Assembly: GCF_016545825.1 (NCBI RefSeq)
Contig: NC_052622.1
Location: forward strand, 5,151,001-5,215,000
DNA length: 64,000 bases
Source: Eucalyptus grandis
Taxonomy: Eukaryota > Streptophyta > Magnoliopsida > Myrtales > Myrtaceae
Reading direction: 5' to 3'
Notes under the pieces: model-generated
The model's database searches: none
Told to the model about the DNA's origin: nothing
Seen by the model: only the letters and a program-made list of their open reading frames with translations
Program-made: the position numbers and the translations under genes
Shown: in pieces, positions 1 through 10,163 of the stretch
Layout: each line of letters starts with the position of its first letter
Position numbering within the stretch: the stretch's first letter is position 1

Positions 1-818
1 GAGACATTTCTTGCTTTTCTGCATGGTCATTTGGAAGTTTCAAGGCGCTGAGATAAGCTAACAAGCTATCATTGGTACTAGGGTTGAGGTGATTCGCGCT
101 GAATTTCAAAAGGGACGTTTGCATGTTGGATATTCGGTTCGTTACTCAATACGCTCAATATGCATTTAACTTCAAGAAACAGATGATTCGTGAGGATATG
201 CTTGACAGTGACCAAAATGTTTTCTTCCATGAATCCCATCTAGGCAGAAGGTCGGAGATCCGTCTCTTCAGATGATATTTAGGAACTTCGACATTTACCA
301 TGAAAGTTTTACCAATCACGATTTATGCTGTAGGATATGAGCTATGAATTGATCGCCCATGTTTTATCCTTGCTAGCTAGCAGCCTAGCAACTCTATCGA
401 TTTGCTCGTGATGAAAACTCTTGTTTAGTCCAGTTTATAGCATATACGGACTAGAAAACGAATCCAGACCTCTCTCCTTCATCTCTAACTCAACTACCAC
501 AAATCTCTTTTAGTTTCAGCCAAAGAGGGAACAAAAACGAAAAGGGAGAGAACTCACGGAATTTTTGTGAATGTTTAGCATGGGTCTACAAATGTGAAAA
601 TTTGTTCAATTTTCTCCATTAATCTCTTCCCAACTTCATTAATTAATGGGGAATTACATGGTCTAGTCCAACAACTTATGGAATTGATCTTGTATATAAT
701 CGGGACTGTCAGATCAAAAGGAAAAAAAAAATTCAACTGTGAATTATTTTGAAAAGATATTAACTTATGAATATGTAAGGAAAATTACTGATTGTTCCAT
801 TCGTTTCACAGACAATAA
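1..818. other. AT-rich intergenic DNA, no gene seen
   Basis: No reading frame of useful length or recognisable protein motif was found on either strand. The base composition is that of ordinary plant intergenic DNA. Nothing here matches the upstream sequences of the receptor-kinase units further right. Confidence 0.5.
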
Positions 819-1690
819 CTTTCAAGAAAACGATTTTCCGATTTTCCGATTTTCGTTTCATAAAAATGAACTAGTCTAGAAAAACGTTTTCCGCTATTAG
901 AAAAAACATTTTCAAAAGTGGAGAGAATGCTTTCCATTTTCAAAAATAGAAAACATTTTCCATAACTTCTTTCACCTCACTTTCTTTCACCAAACACATT
1001 TTCCTTTTATTTTTATGTTTTCTTTATATGTTTTTTTTTTAAATCAAGTTTTTAATTTTTGTTCTTTCCTTTTCTTTTTCATTTTCCTTGGCCGATCACT
1101 AGTCTTAGTGGCGGCGGCGACTAGCCACGGGCTAGCTTGAGCCTCACCACAAGCCGACAAGCTTGAGCTCACCGGCCTCGGTAGAGGTTGGGGTTGCCTA
1201 GATCAACGAGCTCGAGGTCGCCTAGATCCGGTGAGCCGTGAACTCACCGGTCTCGGCGAGCTTGGGCTAGCTTGGATTGGCTAGGCCTCGAGCTCACCGA
1301 TCTATGTCTTGGTCGATTGTTAAGCGGTTGGCCATCACCGAGGCATGTGGTGGCGGAGGAAGAAAGAGGAGGAGGAAGAAAAAGAAAAAGAAAAAAGAAG
1401 AAGAAAGAAAGAAAAAATTTAAAAAATTCGATTTTTTAAAAATAGAAAATAATTGAAAAATTAATTTTTTTAAAAAATATATTAAAAATTAAAATGAATT
1501 TTTTGGTCGATTAAAAAATCAAAATTCCATTTTTGGTAACTTTTTCTAGAAAATTAAATAAGATAACGAGCAGTGGAATATCTCTCACTTCATTTTCAAA
1601 TTTCAGCCAAATACCGAAAAATATCGTCATTTTCTTGGAAAATAGCTTCCTAGAAAACATTTTCCCGAAACATGATATTTTCGCTAAACT
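819..1690. mobile_element. Candidate non-autonomous DNA transposon with GGAAAA-rich ends
   Basis: Both ends are built of GAAAA/TTTTC blocks in inverted orientation: AAAACGATTTTCC near 825-840 and the reverse-type AGAAAACATTTTCCC near 1651-1665. They flank a GC-richer centre (about 1085-1360) made of short repeated phrases around GAGCTCACCGG and GGCTAGCTTG. A purine-rich stretch follows at 1360-1420. The arrangement is typical of noncoding plant TIR elements. I could not fix exact ends or a target duplication, and the short frames at 1511-1754 have no protein signature. Confidence 0.35.
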
Positions 1691-2208
1691 AACAAAGCCT
1701 AAGATTGCCAACTTTATTTTATTTTATTTTTTCCATTGCCTAGGTCATGGTTGATTGCTTGTTGATAGGACCATTAAGTTTACGAACTCTGAAAAATGTT
1801 ACAATCATGGAGGTATGTCACTAAGAATAAAAAAAAAAGGATTTATCAATGTATATCATTTATTTAATAATACTAAAGATGAACAAAGAATTCTCAAATC
1901 ATTCTTAAATCACATTTCATTTATACACATCTTTGAGAAAAGGTTTGATCTTAATGCATGCAATGTATGTAACGATATATCAACATATAAGAAAAGGCAT
2001 ACATCGTGTTGCATTTAAAAATACAATTTTAAAATTAGAAAAGCCAAGGTTTATTATAAATAGAATAAACATGTGAAATTATCATTTTACTAAGATTTTT
2101 AACATCTACATGATGAAAAAGCAAAGCATTTTTCCTTACAAAAAAAAAAAAAAAACCAAAACATTTTCAAACCAATCGGATCGAATTTCAAATAATTGGA
2201 AAATGAAC
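1691..2208. other. Intergenic, no gene seen
   Basis: AT-rich sequence that resembles the stretches before other receptor-kinase units (for example 17800-17960 and 45230-45370), so it is probably part of the duplicated unit. The 87-residue frame at 1755-2018 has no motif and its family members elsewhere are not conserved as protein. Confidence 0.4.
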
Positions 2209-2510
2209 TCACATGACCTTTTCGCTTGTCTCGAGAGTTGAATCCCGATCTTTTAATCTATGCTCCTCATTCCAACCCCTAGCCATTGGGCCGGGCCGGC
2301 CGCACCATGGTTCGCTGCGAGCTTGCCGCACACCTTTGCGTCGGGTGGCTAGGGTGGAGCCAAGGTCAATTGAACTTCCCATTCGTCGCGGTGCACAAAG
2401 TCTCCCTCGGTTGCTTATCCCGTACTCATCGGCCGGCTTCGACGTTTGATCGACCATTCCCACGCTTTTGCTTGTCTCGCACGTCTCGTTTTCTGGTCCG
2501 TCCTTTGCGC
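2209..2510 (+). promoter_or_regulatory. Upstream module of receptor-kinase unit A
   Basis: This GC-richer block recurs at 20925-21250, 23985-24245, 45601-45900 and 55486-55745, each time where a receptor-kinase unit starts or should start. Shared landmarks are a GGGCCGGGCCGG-like run, a GTTCRCTSTGAGCTTGC phrase, TTCGTCGCGGTGCACAA, and CCATTCCCACRCTTTTGC followed by a CGTCCC-like phrase. In the other copies a W-box core (TTGACTTTTC) is kept, but in copy A this part has changed to GACGTTTGATCG. The frames through it on both strands are not genes. The promoter role is inferred from position. Confidence 0.5.
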
Positions 2511-2511
2511 A

Positions 2512-2588
2512 CGATGTCAACATAAGCTCCCATTTCGATTGAAGGGCTACTCGAAGACTGACTCTTAACTTTGAGCTGGATGCGATAT
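2512..2588 (+). pseudogene. 5' fragment of LRK10L-type receptor kinase A (ectodomain start)
   Basis: The stretch GTCAACATAAGCTCCCATTT with its continuation aligns with exon 1 of the neighbouring copies, where it encodes the NISYPFRLRGD..CGNPNYEL part of the GUB_WAK ectodomain. It stops abruptly at the LTR of the Gypsy element, and the ectodomain resumes beyond the other LTR at about 13310. The signal-peptide part is missing: the sequence jumps from promoter to mid-ectodomain, and frameshifts are present. The gene was therefore already damaged, or was damaged later as well as interrupted. Confidence 0.6.
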
Positions 2589-5500
2589 TGTCACCCATCC
2601 TCGGGGCACAATCCTTCTCACTTGATCGATTTTATAATGCGATATCCCGGGACAATGTTCATTTATTAAGCACATGCGGAAACGATTAAAATCCCTGCAA
2701 TAAAACGATGGGATAGAAAAGTAGGCCATATTTTCATATTGAAATTTATAACCAACTTTTATACAAAACACAAACCACTTTTTTATTCTAACTATTCACA
2801 TCAAAATGGAGGTCTCAAAAGAAGACAGAAACTTAGATAAACTAGGCCGTACTCAAGGCCCTCTCGAGGATTGTCTTCTTCTTCCAAAATCTTTCTCTTA
2901 AGATCTCACCTCCGAGTTCTCCTTCTCGGATTCCTCCTCCTCAGCTCTTCGGCGGGGTCCTGAAATGGTTTTCCCCAAACTGGGATGAGACTACGTCTCG
3001 GCGAGTTCTACCCCACTAAGCCCGATTAGTAAACTATTATACTAAAGGCTGCCTAAACACGCACGGGCGAGAGGACTTACCTTGGCCTCGATCCCACCTG
3101 CAAGTCGTACAATTCATAATAGGCACCCAAGCAATCATATCACCGATCGAAGCATCGATCAAATCGACCTAGTCGATTATATTCCAACAAGACCACTCAC
3201 GGTCATTTCCATTCAGTCAATCAATTCACAACATCAAATCAAAGCAATGATCAATCGACCTAGTCGATTACATGTCAGACGGACCATTCTAGGTCATTGA
3301 TTCCACACCATATATTCTTTCATCGAGTACTCGGTCACAGAGCCACATCAATGCTCTCGGGCGTCAACTTCGCCAAGGTGACGTATCCACTAGACAACTG
3401 TGTGCGTTCTTTAAGGCGCCGTTTTCGCCAGTGATATCCCAAATCACCGAACCACACATGCCTACAATGATTTTATCAATAGACAATTGCGTGCGTTCTT
3501 TAAGGCGCCGTTTTCGCCGATGATGTCCTTATCACCGAACCACGCATGCCTATAACCATGTACTCACTAGACAATTGTGTGCGTTCTTTAAGGCGCCGTT
3601 TTCGCCATGAATTCCATAATCACCGAACCACACATGCCTATAACAATGTGTTTAATAGACAAGTGTATGCGTTCTTTAAGGCGCCGTTTTCGCCAGTGAC
3701 ACCCTCAGTCACCGAACCATACATGCCTATAACAATGTGAGTACTAGACCGATACGTGCGTTCTTTAAGGCGCCGTTTTCGCCAGTGATATCCCAATCAC
3801 CGAACCACGTAGGTCCATAATAATGTATGTACTAGACCGATACGTGCGTTCTTTAAGGCGCCGTTTTCGCCAGTGATGTCCCAATCACCGAACCACGTAG
3901 GTCCATACACCGTGTCGATTGGTTCAATCCCAGTATTTCCATTCACTCTCATCATTCTATCCCTTTACAACTCAACAAAGCACTATAAATGCTGAATAAA
4001 CATACTTGGCCATTCACCAATCAATCATTCAATCAAATAATTAAATTAAATCAATTTAGCATTCAACAAAGCATTATTCAATTCCATACAACAAAGCTGA
4101 ATAAATAAACATACTTGGCCATTCACCAATCGATAATTCAATCTCAATCGATTCCAAAAATAATTAATTTATTTATTAATTTCCCTAAAATGTCAATAAT
4201 TTATTAAAAATTCCATTTACAAAATAAAGCTCAAATAAATAAACGGACTTCACCACGGTCATCAGCATAGATTTTCGGTTCCGGCCATCAACATCTTAAT
4301 TTCTGAAAAATAATTAATTAAATAATTAATTTCGAAAATTAAATAATTAATATTAAAAATTCAATTTAGCTCAAAATAAAGCCCGATTAAATAAACGGAC
4401 TTCACCACAGTCATCAGCATAATTTTCCGGTTCCAGGCCATCTCCCTTGAATTTTCGGAAAATAAATAATTATTTAATTTAATTCCGAAAATTAATATTT
4501 AAATACAAAAAAATCCACTTAGGCCCGAAAAGCCTAATTGGAGCCCACTAAGGGTCGGGAAAAATCCCGAGGCACTTCCAATAATTAGTAGACCACGTCT
4601 ACTTGCTAATTGCACAATCAATTTATCTAAATCGCATCACAATTGACTAATAATTGCTAATTTATTCTAATCTAACAACCTAAACATAATTAATTAAATC
4701 TAAACCAACCTTAAGCATAATTAGCCAACTAATCCAAGATTAGTGAGATTACTCACCAAATCGCGCACAAATCGGATCAATCCGACGGCGGCGGCGCGAG
4801 GAACGATTCTTCCCAAAGCACCGCTCGGGTTCGGGGCCGGGAAACGGCCCAAAACGGGCCCGAACCAGTGCTGGAAACCCATTTCGTGGGTTTCGCCCAT
4901 GGCCAAACGGAGCGGATCCGGCGGCCAAAATGGCGGAGCAAGGCCGGCGGAGGGCGAGGGGGTCGCGGGGAGGTCCGCGAGGCTGGCGGTGGCGGAGGTG
5001 GCCGGACGGTGGCTGGTCGGAGCTGGAACAGCGAACGGGTTGGCTGGCTCGCACGCGGGAGGGACGGCGCGCGAAGGACGGCGGGGGCGCGCGGACGGCG
5101 CGGCAACGGGCGGTGCGGTGGTGCGCGGCGGGCGATGGCGGCTGCGGCGGTGCGGTGATGCTCGCGCTTCGATCTTCTTCCGTTTGGTTCGCGCACGAAG
5201 AAAAGAAGGAGAAGATAGGAGCTGGAAGAAGTGAGGGGAAGAAAGAAGAGAGGAGAGAGAAGGATAAGCATTTGACCGGTCAAAAAGATAAGAAGGAGAG
5301 AAGAAAGAAAAATGGGCGGTGGGGAATTCGCACGAAGGGGGGAAAGGGAGAGAGAAAAGAGAAAGAGAAAAAAGAGAGGGAGAGAAAAGAAATAAAATAA
5401 TAATACCATTAGTCTTATTTTATTCTTTTTCTTTCTTTCCCTTCCTATTTTCTTCGGTCTTCAAATTTTCCTCCGATAATTTCTTTCTTGAAATTTCGGA

Positions 5501-5802
5501 CTTGGCAATAAATTGATAGACGATGAGACGGTCCTAAAAATGAATTGTGACACGCTCGAATATTCGATTCCCAAAACCAATTTAAATTTCATGATTAAAA
5601 TCAATCAAACGCGATTTTAGTCCAATCCAACCAATTAGGTAGCTTTTAGGGATTTTACCATGGGATACATCCCTTAACGGCTTCACCCAATAGGTTAGTT
5701 AACTCGTGAGTGATCAGCTCGAGAGAAAAAGGACCATAGGCACGTTGATGAAATGCACATTTCACTTTTATCGAAATAGGGGTCGAATTTCAGGATGTCA
5801 CA
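2589..5802 (-). repeat. 3' LTR of the Gypsy element (complete)
   Basis: 3,214 bp, starting TGTCACCC and ending GGATGTCACA on the + strand, i.e. TG...CA when read in the element's direction. It contains a tandem array near 3390-3915, an AT-rich middle (3940-4740) and a GC-rich section (4780-5180) that opens long frames on both strands without protein motifs. A purine-rich section lies at 5200-5400. The GC-rich frames (for example 4777-5409) are compositional artefacts. Confidence 0.9.
3390..3915. repeat. LTR-internal tandem array, about 88-bp unit, six copies
   Basis: The phrase GTGCGTTCTTTAAGGCGCCG occurs six times at intervals of about 88 bp, each followed by TTTTCGCC and later ATCACCGAACCACRYA. 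Within each unit GGCG and CGCC are spaced to allow a short hairpin. The matching LTR has the same array at about 10985-11490. Confidence 0.9.
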
Positions 5803-5817
5803 ACTCTTCCCCTCTTA
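5803..5817 (-). other. Polypurine tract of the Gypsy element
   Basis: Read on the minus strand, TAAGAGGGGAAGAGT lies immediately before the TGTGACATCC start of the 3' LTR. This is where the plus-strand primer tract of an LTR retrotransposon belongs. Confidence 0.8.
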
Positions 5818-5846
5818 TAAAAATTTCGTCCTCGAAATTTAAACCC

Positions 5847-6374
5847 TTACACACTTTGCTCAAAATGGCGGGGGTATAATTGTCTCATCGACTCTTCAAT
5901 CTCCCAAATCGCTCCTTCAATACTGTGATGTCGCCAGACCACTTTGACCAACGGAATGGTCTTTGTACGCAGAACTTGCTCTTTGCGATCGACAATCTGA
6001 GCCAGGCTTTCCACGTATGACACACGGTCATCCACGTCCAATTCCTCGAAATTGAGCACGTGGGTCGGGTCAGGCTCGTACTTCCTTAACCTCGACACGT
6101 GAAAGACGTCATGCACTTGCGCCAAACTTGGCGGCAACGCAAGACGATACGCTAGGTTTCCGATTCTTTCAAGAATCTCAAACGGACCTACGTACCTCGG
6201 ACTCAACCCTGCCTTTCTTTTTTTTTTACCAAAGCGCGAAGTTCCCCTCATTGGTGACACTTTCAGAAAAACGCGATCACCAACTTGGAATTCCAAAGAC
6301 CTTCGACGCTTATCTGCATAACTTTTCTGCTTGCTCTGCGCTGTCTTTAATTTATCTCGATCACGCCACGGCAT
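5847..6374 (-). pseudogene. Gypsy integrase C-terminal region with chromodomain-like tail
   Basis: The 175-codon frame reads YADKRRRSLEFQVGDRVFLK and then LSPRYVGPFEILERIG, LAQVHDVFHVSRLRKY, DRKEQVLRTKTIPLVKVVW and a final region ending MRQLYPRHFEQ. These are the integrase C-terminal beta-barrel (GPF/Y module) and the divergent chromodomain of Tekay/del-type plant chromoviruses. A real element would read this as the end of one pol polyprotein, but here it is separated from the integrase core by a break. It lies just inside the 3' LTR, as expected. Confidence 0.85.
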
Positions 6375-6425
6375 CTACGATTGCTTTGAATCAACTCTGG
6401 GCCCGATATCTTCCTTTCTCCGACT

Positions 6426-6898
6426 TCATCCCAACACACTGGAGTTCGCATGCTCGCCATACAACGCTTCAAATGGAGCCATCTTGATACTCTGCTGATA
6501 ACTATTGTAGGCAAATTCCACCAGATGAAGCTGATCTTCCCAACTTCCTTTGAAGTCTATAACACATGCTCTCAGCATTTCTTCAAGAGTTTGAATCGTC
6601 CTTTCTGACTGGCCATCCGTCTGAGGATAATATGTCGTACTGTACTGAAGCTTTGTATCTAAAGCACTCTGCAAGCTCTTCCAAAAAGCAGCAATAAACC
6701 TCGGGTCTCTATCAACGTTATCGTAATCGACACTCCATGCATACGAACCACCTGACGCACATACAGGTCTGCGTGTCTATCCAGACTCAGGTCCTTTCGA
6801 ACTGCAATGAAGTGAGCCGACTTTGTCAGCCTGTCGACTACTACCCAAATCGAATCATTCCCCTCGACTCCTTGGTAGTCCAAAGTCACGAAATCCAT
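6426..6898 (-). pseudogene. Gypsy integrase catalytic core, frameshifted
   Basis: Two overlapping frames cover the core. The first (6659-6898) gives MDFVTLDYQGVEGNDSIWVV and DRLTKSAHFIAVRKD, the first catalytic-Asp region. The second (6426-6674) gives YYPQTDGQSERTIQTLEEML and WEDQLHLVEFAYN, which hold the catalytic Glu and the end of the core. A frameshift in the middle removes the region around the second Asp from continuous reading, so no active integrase can be made. Confidence 0.85.
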
Positions 6899-7664
6899 CG
6901 TGATATGTTCCCATTTCCACTGCTAGGATCGCGAGAGGTTGCGAAATCCTCCCGGCTTGCAATGTTGGGCTTTTACTTGCTAACAAGCAAACTTGGCCAC
7001 ATGCTTGGCGATGTCCGCCTTCATATCTACCACCGGTAGTGTTGACGTAAATTCGATACATCTTAGTGCTTCCGGGATGAACGCTATAATTGCTACGATG
7101 TGCTTTAGATAAAATTTCTTCTCTAAGCTCTACATCGTCAGATACAACCAAACGTCCACGAAGCCTCAGTACCCCATCATCAGAAACTTGAAAATCAGCT
7201 TTTCTTTTATCAGTATCCTCTTGAAGAATTTTCTGTACATCCGGATCTGTCGGTTGAAGTTGCTTGATTCTAACCTGGACATCCGGCTCAATTCTGAGGG
7301 TGGCCATAAGACTTGAAAGGTGGCCTACCTCAAATTTGAATTCCGAATCTCGAGCTCTCTCGATTAAGTTCCACTCCTTAATCAAGATTTGCGCTATTGA
7401 AGACTTCCGACTCAATGCATCAGCGATCTTATTCGCCTTTCCCGGGTGATATAAAATATCACAGTCGTAGTCTTTCAGCAATTCCCTCCATTGGCGCAGT
7501 CTCATGTTCAACTCCTTCTGAGAGAATAAATACTTGAGACTTCGATGGTCTCGTGAAGATCTGAAACTTTTCCCCACACAAGTAGTGCCTCCAAATCTTA
7601 ATGCAAATATGATGGTTGTGAGTTCTAAGTCATGCGTCGGATAATTCAATTCATGAGGTCTCAA
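6855..7664 (-). pseudogene. Gypsy RNase H C-terminal half and integrase zinc-binding region
   Basis: The frame starts with HELNYPTHDLELTTIIFALR, matching the retrotransposon RNase H, then DHRSLKYLFSQKELNMRLRQ and GKANKIADALSRK at the domain end. The H2C2-type integrase zinc-binding region begins at LREEILSKAHRSNYSVHPGS but shifts frame soon after, because the following residues no longer fit. It continues the RT/RNase H frame to its right after a stop at 7665-7667. Confidence 0.85.
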
Positions 7665-7667
7665 CTG

Positions 7668-8380
7668 CTAGGAAGCGTATGCAACAACTCTGCCATGTTG
7701 CATCAGCACGTAACCCAATCCCCTGAATGACGCATCACTATAGATCTCGAATCCTCCAAGACCAGATGGAATCGTCAGCACAGGTGCAGTAGTTAGCCTT
7801 TCCTTTAGCTCTTGGAAACTACGCTCGCACTTGTCTGACCATACAAATTTCTCTTCCTTCTTCAGGAGTTTTGTCAGAGGTGACGCTATCGATGAGAACC
7901 CTTCCACAAACCGTCTGTAATAACCTGCTAATCCCAGAAAACTTCTAATCTCTGACATTGATATCGGTCTCTGCCAACTGATCACAGCTTCTATCTTGCT
8001 CGGGTCGACGGAGATTCCTTCTCCGGAAATCACATGACCTAAAAACGCAACACGAGTCGGCCAAAACTCGCATCTGCTAAACTTAGCATACACGTGATGA
8101 GCTCTTAAGGTATGAAGCACTAATCTCAGATGATTCTCATGCTCTTCATCACTTCTTGAATAGACTAAGATGTCATCAATGAACACGATCACAAACTGAT
8201 GATCCACATATTCCTTGAACGTTCTATTTGTCAAATTCATGACAGGAACTGGAGTGTTCACCAAGCCAAACGATCTTACAATACTCTCGTAAAGACCATA
8301 TCAAGTACGAACAGCTGTCTTTCGTACAACCTCCTTCTTGGTTCGTAACTGACGACTTCATGATCTCAAGTCGACCTTTA
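7668..8380 (-). pseudogene. Gypsy reverse transcriptase, partial
   Basis: The intact part (7668-8264) carries the catalytic box [14 protein letters not shown], the [20 protein letters not shown] segment, [18 protein letters not shown] and the start of RNase H ([20 protein letters not shown]). Upstream to about 8380 the fingers region can still be followed in broken frames (KVDLRS, QLRTKKEVVRKTAVRT), with stop codons and missing blocks. This identifies Ty3/Gypsy pol beyond doubt, but it is non-functional. Confidence 0.9.
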
Positions 8381-10134
8381 AAACATCGATACTCTTTATA
8401 ACTAGTCACACCATTCATGGATCTTTGGCAAAGAACACTCGTCCTTGATCTTCACCTAATTGAGTTGACAATAGTTGATGCACACTCGCAATAAACTATC
8501 TTTCTTCTTCTCACAAACAAAACCGATGTTTCCCAAATGTGATGCACTATATACACGAATTCCTCATTCATCAATCTTCACATCTGCATCTTCAATTCTA
8601 CCACTTCAGACAACAACAGCTGGTAAGAAGCCTTCGAGTGGCTCTATCTTGGTGCTATCTCAATTGCAATTTCAATCTCTCTTTCTAAGCGGTAACTCAA
8701 GCAATTCCTTTGGAACCATCTTTGAAATTTTCTGTATCATGGTCACCTTCTTCTCATTCTATTTCTCAACTAACACATCCACAACAACTGTCAAATCAAT
8801 CTTGGCAACCTCCGTCTAACAAACGGATTGTCTTTAGCCAACGAGATTAGTGAAATCGAAATTCTTTTCGACTCCCAATAACCTCGACACTTTAACATGC
8901 TAATGGACTCAACTGGATTATTCCGTGACCAGGATTCATTATCACAAGATGCTCCATAAGCCCACACTATTCATGTGGCGTCAAACTCACACCTCGGCAA
9001 CTAGTCAAGCACAACTATTGCTAATGATTTCCTCTCTTTCACTTTTACTTCAACAATTTAAGTTCAACCAACTCAGCACAAAACTTTGCTACGATACTCG
9101 ATAAAATCACTTCCAACACATTCTTTCTCTAATCGGTGCAAGATCAATTCTACTCCCATTCCTTTCGCCATCCTAGTGGCGTTCTACCGCAGTAGCGATG
9201 CCTATGCTACCTTGGACTTCCACTGACAATCCTTCACCTGATGGCCATGCTAGTCATCATCACAACATGTTCTAGTCATACTCGGACACTGGATTTATCC
9301 ATACTTCCTTCTACAATTCTAACACTTATCTGGTGCATCTTCTATCTTCTATTAGGCAAAAGCATGCACTCTTTCTGGTTGCCTCATCATTCTGCTAGGA
9401 CCACTCCCGACCAGATATCCTTATTGGCTATACTCCAAACAATCTCGCGTCCTAGGAAGGACATAAGATTGATCTCCATTATCGCGTCTGGAAACAACCT
9501 GATCTATTTGACTCGGTGCTGACTTGACTACTCCATCCTTCCTCGTGAGTGGAATAGAATGCTTTTCTCTCAACCTCGGTCTTTTCCCTGACCGATTTCC
9601 ATTTCTGCCTGAACTAGATCTATACCTCGGCTCGAATGCAATGACTCGCTCCTGGATCACATCTCCACTGGGATCTCGGCATGCGGGCGACAACAACGGT
9701 TGCAACATTGACAACGGCTCGATCCTGAGCTTGCTCGCTCAACCAAATCCCAATGAACACTAGCGCCTGAATGATCCCGCCGAACCTAGGATCACTCGAT
9801 GCTGCTACACTAGTACCAACTTGCGGTGGTACTCTTACACTTGAACTGGCGAGTCAACACTCGCCACAACCACCTCGGTGCGACCTTTGTCGGTGCATCA
9901 TCCCAGTCACAAAGGACATTGTCCTCTCACTAGGAGTTCTCGGCTCCTGCTCGCTCATGGTTCGGTCTTTATCACTTTGACCGTCTTCCAAACCCACACT
10001 GGATTAGAAGATGAGCGATCCACTCACAACAAACAATTCTAGCACTCAGCTAACACAGACATGCATCGGCATGAATTTAAAGGCCTTTCCTACTAACTAT
10101 CCCATGGTCAACGCTCCTTATCACTCCAATCTTC
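8381..10134 (-). pseudogene. Degenerate gag/protease region of the Gypsy element
   Basis: By position between the primer site and reverse transcriptase this should hold gag, a CCHC knuckle and protease. I see no clear knuckle or protease active site. One minus frame (9421-9714, 97 codons) is rich in Arg and Ser and could be the basic gag C-terminus, but this is weak. Plus-strand frames here (9241-9980) show no motif and are probably shadows. Confidence 0.45.
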
Positions 10135-10152
10135 AACCTCGCTCCGATACCA
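10135..10152 (-). other. Primer-binding site (initiator tRNA-Met type)
   Basis: On the minus strand TGGTATCGGAGCGAGGTT lies 11 bp inside the LTR border. It differs from the usual plant initiator-Met primer site at two positions, consistent with an old element. It fixes the element's orientation as minus. Confidence 0.8.
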
Positions 10153-10163
10153 CTTAAACAGGA

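Noticed and set aside
4743..5409. Long overlapping frames on both strands (up to 210 codons)
   Set aside because: They lie in the GC-rich, low-complexity part of the LTR. Peptides are Arg/Gly/Pro-rich on one strand and Pro/Ser-rich on the other, with no domain. The equivalent frames at 12297-12857 are shifted.
8475..8819. 114-codon plus-strand frame inside the Gypsy element
   Set aside because: Opposite to the element's coding strand, Ser/Thr/Phe-rich, no motif. It is a shadow of the degenerate protease/RT region.
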